Of a stretch of DNA of 64,000 bases, positions 33,016 to 49,400 are shown in pieces (position 1 is the stretch's first letter; each line of letters begins with the position of its first letter). The position numbers and the translations under genes are program-made. Origin of the DNA: Molanna angustata (taxonomy: Eukaryota; Arthropoda; Insecta; Trichoptera; Molannidae); NCBI GenBank assembly GCA_963576475.1, contig OY754981.1, forward strand, positions 26,450,132-26,514,131, given 5' to 3'. The notes below the pieces were generated by a model. The model was not told the DNA's origin. It saw nothing but the letters and a program-made list of their open reading frames with translations, and searched no databases.

Positions 33016-33108
33016 TTGTAGATAACATGTGTCTATTTATTAGTCGTCATCTGTGATCTGTCAAATGATTGTGACTCAATCTTTTCATTTTTAATAAATG
33101 TCATAACA

Positions 33109-34611
33109 ATGTATTTTCCATCAAAAATATTCGAAAAGTGTTTTTTTCTAGTGTGTTTCTCTTTGATATTTTGTATTACACTTTGGACTATCTCCTTGAA
33201 CAATTTTGATGATAATTATATTACTATAAATATTGACACTCATCCTTTTCCTGTAAATATTATAAGTGAAAAATTTTTGAGCTTCGGTTTGGACACAAGT
33301 GAAATTGTCGATGGAGTTGAAAGCCTCAATTTGACGTCTTCTAAACTTCTCAGGTTGGCTTCCTCATTGAGCCCTGGTTATTTGCGACTGGGAGGAACAT
33401 TGTCCGATAGATTAATATTTATATTAAATCAAACTGAAGACACTGATGTTACCCGTTATGGAGTTGGTAAATTTTTGCCATTTTTTACTATGGATAGTGA
33501 TACTTGGTTGAAAATCAATGATTTTTGCAATGCGACAAATCTAAAATTATTATTTGATTTTAATGCTTTGTTGAGAGATGATAATAAGTGGCAACCCGAT
33601 AATGCTATAGAACTTTTGAAGTTTTCCCGTCAACACAATTTGAACATAGATTGGCAACTTGGGAATGAACCAAATTCTTTTGCGCATGTTTTCAACATAA
33701 CTGTGTCTCCATGGCAGATGGCACAAGATTTCAAAACATTGAAGAATCAGTTGATAATTTACTATCCAGAATCGTTACTGGTCGGACCAGACAGTACAAG
33801 GCCTCAGCCGAAGAGGCCCAGTTGTGTAGAGTACATGAAAGAGTTTCTTTCTGAAGCTTCAGATTATGTAGACGCCATGGCGTGGCATCAATATTATTTA
33901 AATGGACGTATCGCTACACTGGAAGACTTCTGGGAACCGGATGTGATGGATCTTTTACAAAGTCAAATAGATACAATGGTTATGAATACAGAGATTTACC
34001 AGAAAAAACTGAAGATGTGGTTGACTGAAACTAGTAGTGCTTATGGTGGAGGGGCTCCGGGTTTATCCAATTCCTTTGCCAGTAGTCCTCTGTGGTTGGA
34101 CAAACTCGGTACTGCAGCACGTAATGGTATTCAAGTGGTTGTCAGACAAAGTTTAATAGGAGCCAATTATAGTTTAATTGATAAAAATTTAGATCCTTTA
34201 CCCGATTGGTGGATTAGTTATCTTTTCAAATTATTGGTTGGAAGACAAGTTATTTCTTGTTCATTAAATGCATCAAAGTATCAACGTTTTTATTGTCACT
34301 GTGCATCTGAAAATCTTAATATTAAAAATAGTGTAGTTATATATGGTATGAATTTAGGAAGATCAAGTGTAAATTTAGGTTTATCTGGTTCTGCTGTCAA
34401 TTATCTGACTGATATAGATGAATATGTATTAACTGCACCAAATTCTGATAGGAAAAGTAAAGATATTCTTTTAAATGGTGTACTTTTGTCGTTTAAAGAT
34501 GAAATACCGAATGTTGAACCAAGAAGATTAGGACCTACAAAATCTTTCCTATTACCTCCGTACTCTTTAGGATTTTGGGTTTTGAAAAATACTGATATGC
34601 CATTTTGTTGA
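33109..34611 (+). CDS. Heparanase-like endo-beta-glucuronidase (GH79), single exon
   Basis: 500 codons, ATG at 33109, TGA at 34609-34611. A hydrophobic segment (about residues 11-30) is a signal anchor or signal peptide, so the enzyme should be lumenal or secreted. The GH79 landmarks are intact: GYLRLGG (about 90-96), the acid/base glutamate in QLGNEPNSF (E187), WHQYYLNGR (about 259-267), the nucleophile in WLTETSSAYGGGAPGLS (E307), then WLDKLG and RQSLIGANYSL. The family cleaves heparan sulfate chains. Sequons at N107, N141 and N196 fit a secretory route. It is about 40 residues shorter than human HPSE, mainly where the human proenzyme has its excised linker. AATAAA at 34651. There are no introns, unlike the vertebrate gene. 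Confidence 0.92.
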   Translation: MYFPSKIFEKCFFLVCFSLIFCITLWTISLNNFDDNYITINIDTHPFPVNIISEKFLSFGLDTSEIVDGVESLNLTSSKLLRLASSLSPGYLRLGGTLSDRLIFILNQTEDTDVTRYGVGKFLPFFTMDSDTWLKINDFCNATNLKLLFDFNALLRDDNKWQPDNAIELLKFSRQHNLNIDWQLGNEPNSFAHVFNITVSPWQMAQDFKTLKNQLIIYYPESLLVGPDSTRPQPKRPSCVEYMKEFLSEASDYVDAMAWHQYYLNGRIATLEDFWEPDVMDLLQSQIDTMVMNTEIYQKKLKMWLTETSSAYGGGAPGLSNSFASSPLWLDKLGTAARNGIQVVVRQSLIGANYSLIDKNLDPLPDWWISYLFKLLVGRQVISCSLNASKYQRFYCHCASENLNIKNSVVIYGMNLGRSSVNLGLSGSAVNYLTDIDEYVLTAPNSDRKSKDILLNGVLLSFKDEIPNVEPRRLGPTKSFLLPPYSLGFWVLKNTDMPFC

Positions 34612-34650
34612 TGAAAATTTAATTTTATATGACTATTACTCGTAAGTTTA

Positions 34651-34656
34651 AATAAA
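34651..34656 (+). terminator. Poly(A) signal of the heparanase-like gene
   Basis: AATAAA lies 40 bp after the stop codon and is the first such hexamer downstream. Confidence 0.6.
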
Positions 34657-34689
34657 AAAATCATTGGACAGAATAGTAAATTTAGTTTG

Positions 34690-36340
34690 CATTTTTATTT
34701 TCATAAGTCATATCTCAGTGAAGAGGATACTTATGGGTATAGTGATCTTGTGTGAATTTTACAGTAGCTAATTTATAAAATTTCATGCCAAAGAGTTTAA
34801 ACTGTTGATTTTTATACCTTCATGGTTGATTTATTTATATACTTGTATTTATATGTTTTTTATTTTGTAACAAATGCAGTGTGTTTTCCATGATTTATCA
34901 TTCTATATAATGACAATTGTATTTAGAATTCTAATTGCAAGTGTTTAAATATATTTGTAAATTAATGTTTCTGCCAGACTTTGTCTATATCTGTACATTA
35001 TGCTTTAATTTGAAAAGTAAAAAAATGTTGATTTAGCGAAGAACCATAGAAATGAAAAGAAAAGACTGTGAATACCAATTCATTAACATAAGTGTGCCAT
35101 ATCAATAATGTATTTAGTATATACTGATGTTGTTTAATGATACATTTCGGAAAGAATTCTTCCAAAGTAGGTATTCATAAATTTCTTACAATTATTGGTT
35201 TGAGATGATTTATTTCACTTTCTAGTGAGACCTTTTTTTTACTCTATCCATCTCCATTAAGCAATGGCTTTGACATCATGAAAAAACCTTTTGCACATAG
35301 TGAATGAGTGTAGTACTCATATTCAACATCTCATTTCTCATTGGTTGGTGTCGTTGCTTGAAAATCGCCTGACACCGCATACCACACAGTGTGGGCTAAC
35401 CAGTGAGGGGTGTGCGCTACCCTATAAAAGGAAACATGTCACATGCGTGTAACTCCGCACACTGCAGTCTCGTTTCACCTAAAAAGGCAACATTCAGAAT
35501 TGGTGGTGAATCTCATTATCTCTTCTATTTATTATTAGTAGTAATTTTTGATGTTGCTAAAAGGTATATTAAACATGGTATTTATATGTGCGACATTTAT
35601 TCTTATAATGTAATTTGCAAATAAGAAAAAGGCAGAGATATAAATGAATATGATAAATGTATAGTTTATTTATGGATCATGAAGGAATATTGAACAGATA
35701 TTTTTATACATTCCATAATTTAATTTAAACCCAGTGTAATAAGTGGACATGAGATATTTCTTTGCATTGAAGTTTTGTGTATCAAAAGCATATTATGTTA
35801 TATATAATATAAACTTGTATAGTTATAGATTCTATAAGAACATATAAATATGAAGAAGTTTTTTTGTATTAAAAAATAAAGATAAATTTACATTATACAT
35901 ATTCTATAAAATTTGTAGATACCTACTTACATATAATTATATTTTATGAAATTATGTAACAATTATACTTTTTATTTTACTATATACGTAGGCACCTATG
36001 ATATTTTCTTTAATACAATGAATTTTTTGTATATATTATTTGAAACAATGTTTTAGGTTTATAGGTTTTCACAGAAGTACCTATTTACCAAATAAATTAT
36101 AAAACATAATTATTTTTTATTTAATATTTTATGTACCTACTATAAATGCTCTGTGTAATTTCTGATTATATGAAATACATATAGTATAATAGTGGACCCC
36201 CGCTAATCCGGTGCTTTCTGCAAACCGCGTGCCTATGTAGTATAGATGCAACCAAACTTCTTGTGCTTTTTTGCACATACACCAACCAAGCATAAGACAC
36301 AAATATGCCATCAGCGCACCCACATGACGGGTTCAAGTTG
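34690..36340. other. AT-rich intergenic DNA with one short repeat
   Basis: No gene is seen. A GC-richer block at about 35400-35520 shares its CTCG.TTCACCTAAAAAGGCA…ATTCAGAAT segment with 61820-61878 and so belongs to an interspersed repeat. Confidence 0.5.
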
Positions 36341-36343
36341 TTT

Positions 36344-36628
36344 TACGATAACTCTATGTCGGAATGGGACACTTGACTGCGGCCACTTGGGTGCGGGACA
36401 CTTGGGTGCGGGACACTTGGCTGCGAGACACTTGGCTGCGGGGGATATTTGGCTGCGGGACACTTGGGTGCGACGGACACTTGGGTGCGAGCCCACTTGG
36501 TTGCGAGTCCATTTGGTCGCGACGGACACTTGGGTGCGAGCCCACTTGGTCGCGAAATCAAAAATATTTTTTTCTGCTTAGGAATGAAATATTTCGTACT
36601 GATTTTTGTAATGCTCTTTATATTTATT
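36344..36628 (+). repeat. Repeat with internal 15-17-bp tandem array, copy 1
   Basis: About twelve copies of a degenerate GGACACTTGGGTGCG motif (36364-36560) are followed by a unique tail (AAATATTTTTTTCTGC… to TGCTCTTTAT). The whole block, including the tail, recurs inverted at 37707-37985. Confidence 0.85.
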
Positions 36629-37095
36629 TATTTATTTTTATTTAAAGAACCACTTATAGCTAAAAAGTTACTATACATCGTTGTTTCATCAAACAAGGGC
36701 AAGCTACTACAAAACTGGTCAGCCAATTACAAGTGCCACATCCTGCATTAAATATCGGCCTACAAATCTATAAGAAAAGGAATATCAAAAAAAAATCTAT
36801 ATGAAAATAAAAAGATACAACAGAAACTATAATGTTTATTATTTTTATAAAATATACAGTGTTTTGTTCTTCTCAGTAAATATATTTTTTGTAAATATAT
36901 CAGTAAATATATTTATATCAGTAAATCAGTAAATATATATCAGTAAATATATTTTTATATTTTTTGTTTTGTCGCCTATACACAATATGTTAGAAGACTT
37001 AATAGTTTGATACTTAATCTCTAAACATACATACATACCATCATGCTGTTTTCATATTCCGGGTAGGAAAAAAGGGACTAACCTCCATACTATCC

Positions 37096-37325
37096 TATCT
37101 TGACATACACAATAATAATAAACACTTCCTTGCACCATGCGCAAGTGGCGAGTTTATTGCCGTATGGCAATTTCTTCCAACTTACCAGTGTTTCCAGCCC
37201 AGAGAAGCAATATTTGGGTGAGAAATGAATTTAAATATATTTCTCCTCTACTGGGTATCGAACCCAGGACGCCCGCACAGAAACCGAACGGCTTACCAAC
37301 AGTGCCACGGCGGTCGGCATACATA
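37096..37325 (-). mobile_element. tRNA-derived SINE (family 2)
   Basis: On the - strand: a tRNA-like head (GGTAAGCCGTTCGGTTTCTG, B-box-like GGGTTCGATACCC), a middle part, and a tail ending GCAAGGAAGTGTTTATTATT. The tail segment recurs near 63446-63530 and 51165-51195. Confidence 0.65.
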
Positions 37326-37706
37326 CCTACATGTTTTGTGTAGAAAACAAAATATCTTAAAAAAATTCAATAATTTCGATTTATTGGTTTATAGTTTGGT
37401 ACTTACTTATTCTTCAACTATACAAGTATACATACTATCTCGCTATCGACAGTTGGATCTCATGTGTTACATGCAACTAGTGTGTATGAAAAATTCTCAT
37501 ATTTTTATAGTGTAAAAAATAATTTGGCTTAATAACCTTGTTTTTACTTTACAATTTCAAACATAAGTACAAATTGGAAGAAATTGCCACTAGGCAATAA
37601 GCCCGCCAGTGTACTAATTATAATTTCAAGAAGATTTAATAAATAAATAATTTTTTTATATTTTTAATGTCTGTATATAGGTACCTACTTGTATATCAAC
37701 TACTTA

Positions 37707-37985
37707 TATGATAAAGAGCATTACAAAAATCAGCACGAAAAACTTCAGCCCTAGGCAGAAAAAAATATTTTTGAATTCGCGACCAAGTGGGCTCACACCC
37801 AAGTGTCCGTCGCGACCAAATGGACTCGCAACCAAGTGGGCTCGCACCCAAGTGTCCGTCGTACCCAAGTGTCCCGCAGCCAAATGTCCGTCGCAGCCAA
37901 GTGTCTCGCAGCCAAGTGTCCCGCACCCAAGTGTCCCGCACCCAAGTGCCCGCAGCCAAGTGTCCTAGACCGAACTCTATGTATG
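37707..37985 (-). repeat. Repeat with internal 15-17-bp tandem array, copy 2 (inverted)
   Basis: Reverse-complement counterpart of 36344-36628, with the tandem motif at about 37775-37970 and the same unique tail. Open frames on both strands are by-products of the tandem motif. Confidence 0.85.
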
Positions 37986-38035
37986 TACATTTATTTCGAC
38001 AAATCTTCATTTAACATGAATTGTTTTTCAAAAAA

Positions 38036-38130
38036 TTCTGGACTACAGTGAGTCTGTGGCAGCACTCTATAATCTGACAAATTCGAACATCCGACACCGC
38101 CTTGCAAAACGTTTTTTGGAATCTCTACAG
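38036..38130. repeat. Fragment of a pogo/Tigger-like repeat
   Basis: Shares CTGGACTACA and …CGACACCG.CTTGCAAAA with 43999-44085. Only a terminal fragment is present. Confidence 0.4.
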
Positions 38131-38301
38131 GTGGATTGTATTAATAAGTGCTTGTCATAGACTGATTTGTTTTGTAAAGACATGAAAGATCTCTCTAGGA
38201 GGAAAATATTAAAATAAATACATTGTGTCATATTGTAATATCTAGAGAGCAACATACATAAAATATTTGAAAAAGATAAAAAGATAAAATACAACATACA
38301 T

Positions 38302-42392
<4,091 letters not shown>

Positions 42393-42400
42393 GAAAATAG

Positions 42401-43052
42401 TAGTGTCCGACCGAAGCTTCGGCTTCGGCCACCTTCGGCAAAAAAAACGTCTTCGGCTTCGTATTCGGCCAAACATAACCCGAATTTTTGGCCGAAGCCG
42501 AAGCTTTTTGTCAGCCGCTAAAAACAGTTAAAAATTGTAAAAACATGCGCGAACATGACATGTGTAGCGGGTGTATAGATTCGGCCGGCCCAGCTTATTG
42601 CTACTAGACAATTTATTCCAACCAATTAGATTCAGAGCAAGATAACAGATAACATAGTACCGTATACATTCGATAGAAAAAACGTTGTATATGGTTATTT
42701 TATTTTATATTGCATCTCGAGCAACTAACAGGTAGGTATTATGTCAAATATTAATTTAACATGCACCCAGTAACAAGTTGCCACATTCTACAGGCTTGTG
42801 ATATTTATCATCTCATAGATCCAGACTGAAAACAAAAATAAAAACTGTGTCTCCACTGGGAATCGAACCCATAACCCTTGACTCAGTAGTCAGATATCAT
42901 ACCAACTGAGTCACGAAAGCCGATCATTCATTATTTTAATCGAATTTTGTAGTAAAATCAAACCTTCGGCTTCGGCTTCGGCCGAAGGTTATGGCTAAGG
43001 CCGAACAATTGGCTTCGGCTTCGGCGAAAATCTGACCTTCGGTCGGACACTA
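42401..43052. mobile_element. hAT-type MITE with CTTCGG subterminal repeats
   Basis: The ends are TAGTGTCCGACCGAAG and CTTCGGTCGGACACTA, flanked by a perfect 8-bp duplication GAAAATAG (42393-42400 and 43053-43060), the hallmark of hAT elements. Multiple CTTCGG hexamers lie near both ends, resembling subterminal transposase-binding repeats. A family-1 SINE is inserted within. There is no transposase. Confidence 0.9.
42752..42924 (-). mobile_element. tRNA-derived SINE (family 1), copy 2, inside the hAT MITE
   Basis: On the - strand: tRNA-like head (GGGTTCGATTCCCAGTGGAG), a 'cagtctggatctatgagatg' middle and the conserved tail GAATGTGGCAACTTGTTACT, ending GTTAAATTAATATTTGACAT. Confidence 0.78.
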
Positions 43053-43346
43053 GAAAATAGAGAATTCATTATCTTGATAGATTTTGAACTTTATAAGGTT
43101 ACTTTACTCACATGTGATGATGACTATTTTCTATGCTTTAAATGTGAAATTGAAATGTTTTATCAACGAGTAAGATATATTTTTTTGTATAAAATTGAAA
43201 GGATATTAATTTATCATATGGAAAAGTCAAAACAGTTCAAAAATTGAATGCCTTACATTAGATTTACATAAAATTTTCCTATATGCACCTCACGGTATAA
43301 CATCCATCATCCAGGCCATATATTAAGTATAATACCATTTCTTATC

Positions 43347-43418
43347 TTATCCTACGGATTTCATCTCCTGCTTCACACAACTCTTGAATGCTTCCCATCC
43401 TTCGTTCTTTGCATACGA
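43347..43418 (-). CDS. MICU3: MICU3 terminal exon
   Basis: 72 bp, acceptor TATTGTTTCAG. It encodes SYAKNEGWEAFKSCVKQEMK then SVG and TAA (43347-43349). Confidence 0.9.
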   Translation of the reverse strand, partial: SYAKNEGWEAFKSCVKQEMKSVG

Positions 43419-46400
43419 CTGAAACAATAAAAAATAGTCTATCAAACATCCAAGAAAAAAATACAAGCAATGAAAACAATACAGTGTGTGGTTATATATG
43501 TAGGTTTTTAGAAAAAAAAATAATACAATTCAAGGAAACCAGATTGAAGGTTCAAACATTTTCATAGTGCCTGAATTTGAATAGGACTATAAAATTTGTA
43601 AATGTAATAAAAGCAAAGTTATTTTCCAGAAAATTAAAGTACATCTTTACCTTTCTTGTGTCAAAGATATTATGTTTATGAATACAGTAGACCCTCGGTA
43701 ATTCGACCTCTGTCTATTTTACCACACCCTGTAATCTGACATGCCACTTCTGTATGTACGTAGATGTGTCAATGCTTCGTTAATGCACGATTGAACTGTT
43801 TGCAACTAGTTTGTTCCATTTTATACATATAATTTTCGCCAAACAACTTGAACGACCTTCTGGATGCGCAGAGCGCAAATTTGTGTCTTTTTGCTTCGTT
43901 GGTTTACGTGCAAATTACCCCCCTTCTCAGCTAAAAGTTCAAGATGTTTGGCTAGAACTATATTACTGTTATAATTTGTAACTCTTCTTTCAAATATACT
44001 GGACTACAAGGGATTGGTGGCATTACTTTATAGTTCGACAAATTGGATAATCCAACACCATCATGCAAAATGATTGTTGGATACGGGTACAAAATATGGG
44101 TGTATATCCAAAATTTCATGTAAATATATTTATCAGCATAAATTAAAATTTATACTGTATTGTGTTGTATAATGGTGAAAAAAAATAATATTTTTACCTT
44201 GAAACCTCTGTGCAAACGATCCTTCATAATGGCAATGAACTCCTTGTAGCTGAGCAATCCATCGCCATCTTCATCAAAAATGGCAAAAACTGTACTGACC
44301 AAATGATGCGATTGACTTATCCCAGTACAAATCTTCACAGCTCGTTGAAATTCATCTGGAATTGTTTATATATAATAATATTCATTGTGTGTCTACAATA
44401 ATAAACGATTTTAGACTATTAATATTGTAAGTCTCCAGAATGTGGCAACTTGTTATTGGGTGCTTGTTAAATTAATATTTGACATAGTACCTGTTAGTTG
44501 CCTGAGAATTTATATAAAAATAAAAATATATACTGGGGGGCAAGTCTGGTCCAACCGGCGAAATCAAAACCCTCGTGATTACCCATATCATGGATATAAT
44601 TATCATATGGAGTTCTATGACATCTAAAGATATTATAGAACTCCATATAATAATTTTATCCATAGGGATATGGGTAATCGTGTGGGTTTTGATTTCGCCG
44701 GTTTGACCAGACTTGCCCCCCAGATGTTACATAACACCCATTCTTAAGGAAATGCACTTGTTGAAGTGTCCAGAACAAATAGATATGTTTGATGGTCTTT
44801 AAGGTTCTGAATGGCGTTTGGCTCCACACAATATTCAAGAACTATGTCAAAAAAATTTACTATGATCGCAGTTTCAGTGTGAAGGAGCCTTTAAAATGGA
44901 CTAAATTGTCCCCTGACATACATTGATACTTTCAGTGAATTGCTTAAGACTACTTTGTTCCATAGAGCCAACAGTTATGGTGCCCTTGTAACACTAAACA
45001 GTGCAGTACTAATATTATAAGTATTAACATTATTTGCCTCTATTTTACTTACATTAATTTTCATTCAATCCCATTACTTAACTTTTTATTTCAACTATAG
45101 ATCATTAAAAAAAAACTGTTTATAATATGTAACTATAAATTCAATGTACATATTAAAATGTACCTTTGGATATTGGACGATCGGCCAACGTGTACATCCT
45201 CATTGCGATAGTGAAGTCTTCTAAGTTGTTCAAGAATTGGCAGAAAACTTTAAACTCTTCAAATGTAATACCCTTCTCATCCTTGACACGATCTAGAAGC
45301 CTGTCCAGGTACATGTCATAGGCATCGGTATCCAAATAGGTGTAACGCAACAGTATCTTAGCAAAGTCAACTTCGGAGATGGTGTCGTGACCTGGAAGAT
45401 AAAATACATTCGAAAAAGAGCTAGAATGTTTTGTGTAAAAAAACCCACAGAATTGGATCGACCAATATAAATCTTTTACTATTATGGTATTGTATAATGA
45501 AGGACGTTAACAGTAATATTCAGGGCCGGATAAACATGTTTTTGCGCCCAGAGCAATATATTTCAAACCGCCCCCCATATTTCAAATGTTTGGAATTTCA
45601 ATATTATATTATGCAGTATATTATGCAATATTATACAGTAAAAATCAATATATTAATATAAACCAAAGAACAAAAATAAATTATAATTCTACCTATTCCT
45701 ATTCATGTATGTACCGTATCCTGAGAAGTAGGCATTTTAAACTAAAACCTTAGGTCTTACAATTTTTAAAAATATTGGATCATCACATAAACCATTTAAA
45801 GTAAAATATAATTTAAAAGTCCTTTTAACTATCTCAAGTATTATGTAAATAAACTAAACTTAATAACTAATGTTAACACTAAAAATATCATAAAAACTAT
45901 TTTTAATTAAAAAAACTCAATATAATTATCAAATTTCAGTAAAAATTTAAAATCACACCAAACTTAAAATAAAAAAAACAAATAGCGATTCTAATTAACA
46001 CAAAACACTAAATAAGTTCTTGGTATAATAAATACCTACATAAATTAATAAAACGAAGTATACCAATGAATTTTACACAACACAGCACACAAAATCACTA
46101 GACTCTACAATCTGAATCTACCCGTTTGCATTCTGTTTCCGGTTGGCTCTCTGATTGGTTGAGATCTCGTAGTATTAAGTCAAATGAGCTGTGAAATTTT
46201 ATATTAAATGCGAAAAATTAAAAGAATATTATATATTTAATTTATAATTCAATTTATAAAGCAACTCGCTCACGCGAGTCGCTATTATTATTATACACAA
46301 ACTTAAACCTAACCTAAGAATGCAGAAAAGAAACTCAGGGGCTAGACGCTACTCACGAAATCTCCCATTGATTTCGATACACTTTGCCGACTAGTATTCC

Positions 46401-49400
46401 ATCTAGTTATAGGTATATATTAAAATCTATGGTCTATACTAGACTCGTAAAAAATATGGACACGTGTTAACATTTGACATCAGACAGAAGAGAGAGATAG
46501 AAACAATAATATATGAATAATTGAAAGAGTCAGGTGACGAGTCGGCGACCGAGATCGAGAAAATAAGTAAGTATGTCGCTAAAGTCGAAAGGGAAAACTT
46601 CACTGAAATTATCATAACATTTCTAAAGAACTTCGTTTCCCTTTTTTAGAAAACCTTGCTATTAGTTGCTGACAGGCTCCGCTTATTGAAACGGCTTATG
46701 TAGTTTCATTAACAAGCAATAAGAGTTCTTAGTATAATGTATAATTAAAGTTACTGTGGCGTGTAGCATCTGGAATGTTTTCAAACACGCCGCTATCATC
46801 TCATATGAAATTCATTATGAAGCGCCCGGGCGATTTCAGATAGGGGGGCGCTGGCTTCATTATGTAGATAATTTAACACTTTAGCAAGTAAATGATTAGA
46901 ATGATTATTTTGTGTATGTGTGTGTGAATCGACTATATATGTTTACGAATAACACGGTAATAGACGGACAAGATATTAACACCGCAGAATTTTATTATAC
47001 ACACCATCACGCCGTGTCCCTTTCGGGGAAGGCAGAGAGAACCGAGTGCCATACCTGGGGAATTTTTGATTTATATAATTAACATTTTAGGATTTTAAGC
47101 GCCCTTTTTAGACAAGCGCCCTGATTTCTTATTCCGGGTTGTTCTATGATTTATCCGGCCCTGGTAATATTGCAATGGTTAGTTTGAACAAATCATTTTC
47201 TATCAGCAAGTCATAATGCAGCATTCTTTTTGTGACATTTATTTGAATAATTTATAATAGTAACCAGCAGGTCCGGATGCCATGCTATGGTGCTATGGCC
47301 TATCCAACCGTATCATTTTAGGACAACCAATTTATTATAATAATAACCTTTAGAGAATTCATTAAATTCCAGCTCCAGCACTTCCGTTTGCAAATTTTCC
47401 ATGAACTTCCGGAAGCCTTCATACTTTAGTTCGTTGGTTCCCTTCTTTCCGAAGAAATGAACAGTGAGCAAAGTGTCCACATTGTGTCGGCGCTGAAGGC
47501 CCTGCTCGTCATCCACGTACGAGTCTGTCGGAGACTTGGGTTCAACCTTCTGTGTGGGAGATCCCGCCTTCTGAGGGGTGTCGGGTGTTGCAGCGTCGTT
47601 GGTGATACCACGTTTGCCTTTCCATGCATAACTGAAGATCTTTTCCATCTGCAAATATAGTAATCTTACTTACAAACTGTTTTAACAACATTATTCTATA
47701 CACTGAAAAGTATAACAATAAATAAATCAATGAGTTAGGCAGGTATTTCATAGATGGCATTAGAATCCATAAGTTATCATCAAGCAGTTAGTTACCTAGT
47801 ATCAAAATATATAAGTACAACTTTCAAATAAATATACAATTGATAAGGGTATTAAATGAAGGTATCATTGCTGAATGTTACGAAATTACATAAAGTGACC
47901 AAGTAAGCTCTATAGGTGTCTGTTTAGTGTTTAACAAAATAAATGTGTTTTTATAAATAAGTTAAAATATACAAAACAAAAACAAAAAAAAATACTTATA
48001 AATCTTACAAAGAATTGATAAACATACAACTAAGAAGAAAAGATTGGAAATTTTATTTATATATTTATACGGCTCTTAGCCTTTTACATTAATAATAAAT
48101 TTAGTAGTTAAACAGCATGATGAAAGTAATACAAAACAGAGATGAACAATAAAAATAAAAAAATCAATAAACAACATTGGAAATAAATGGAAACATCTTA
48201 GAAATTATTGAGAATTACATGTTATGAAGTTTTCAATAAAACACGTTTACATAAATAGTAAACATAGAGGGAGGCCAAGGCACGAATTATTGGGCTACAG
48301 ATTTGCACCATCAAAGAAGAAAAATGAAATAAAAACTCTAATTGTAAAATATATGGTCGTCAGCAATGCAATTTGATTAAACATTAACATTTTGGTATTA
48401 TTCAAATTGATAAAAATCTGGTACCCATGGATGCGTTAAAAAATATATATAAAATGATTATCAGTAAATTCACTGTATTTGATACCAGTAAATTCACTAA
48501 ATCTGATACCTCAGAATACGTCAGTTGATTTTTAAAATGTTTCACAACCACTGCACTAAATTATCATTGAATGACAACTGTTGTGATAATATATACTATA
48601 ATCGGTACCACTATTTCTACGGACAGAATTGGCGGGAAATGCGTTTTCCCGCCAAAAAGTGTCTATTTTACGAAAGTTTTTGGACGTCGTCTATGTTTTA
48701 TACATTTGGTGCAGATCATAGATTTTCATATAATATACTCAGTTAGCAAATTTTTTATGAATCAAAGTGAAGATTTGTTTCGCGGGACTTTTGACAACAA
48801 GGTGGGCAGAAAACATGTTTTTTTTATAGAGAATAACGACTAATGTGAATTGTTTTCGGATTTATTTGTTGAAAAAAACACTTTGTTCATTAAGATTTAG
48901 AGAACAGTTATCTAGGAAGTGTTGAAATGTATGGAAAACTGCAATATGTTGCCAACCAAGAAATCAAACGCGCGATATACCATGACTCACTCATTGCACG
49001 GAGTACCCATCTAGTATATTATATGGAAATCTTTGGTGCCAATGTTTTTGAAGGTATATGAAAAAATCTGAAGGTGATTTTTCTGTTATTTATATAGAAG
49101 TATGAATACCAACATAACGATCGATAACTTCATTTTATGTCACGTTATTGTTGATAATAGGTTGATTTCTCATTGAATTTATTATTATTGTACATTACTC
49201 TATCTCTAAAACATTTGATATAGCCTCGTGAAAGACAACAAGTTCCATCAACTGCTTTAGTTTTTAAGTTTTTTTTGTAATAAGGTGAATGAAGTTAAAC
49301 AGTTTTAAACTATTTTATTCTTCCCCCACACTCGCTTTAATGTGAATTTAGTTATCGGGAGGTTGCATCAATTTTATATAAATCACTGTCGATTTGATTA

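Noticed and set aside
36246..36751. Several 60-110-codon frames around the GGACACTTGGG array
   Set aside because: By-products of a short tandem motif, mirrored in the inverted copy at 37.8 kb.
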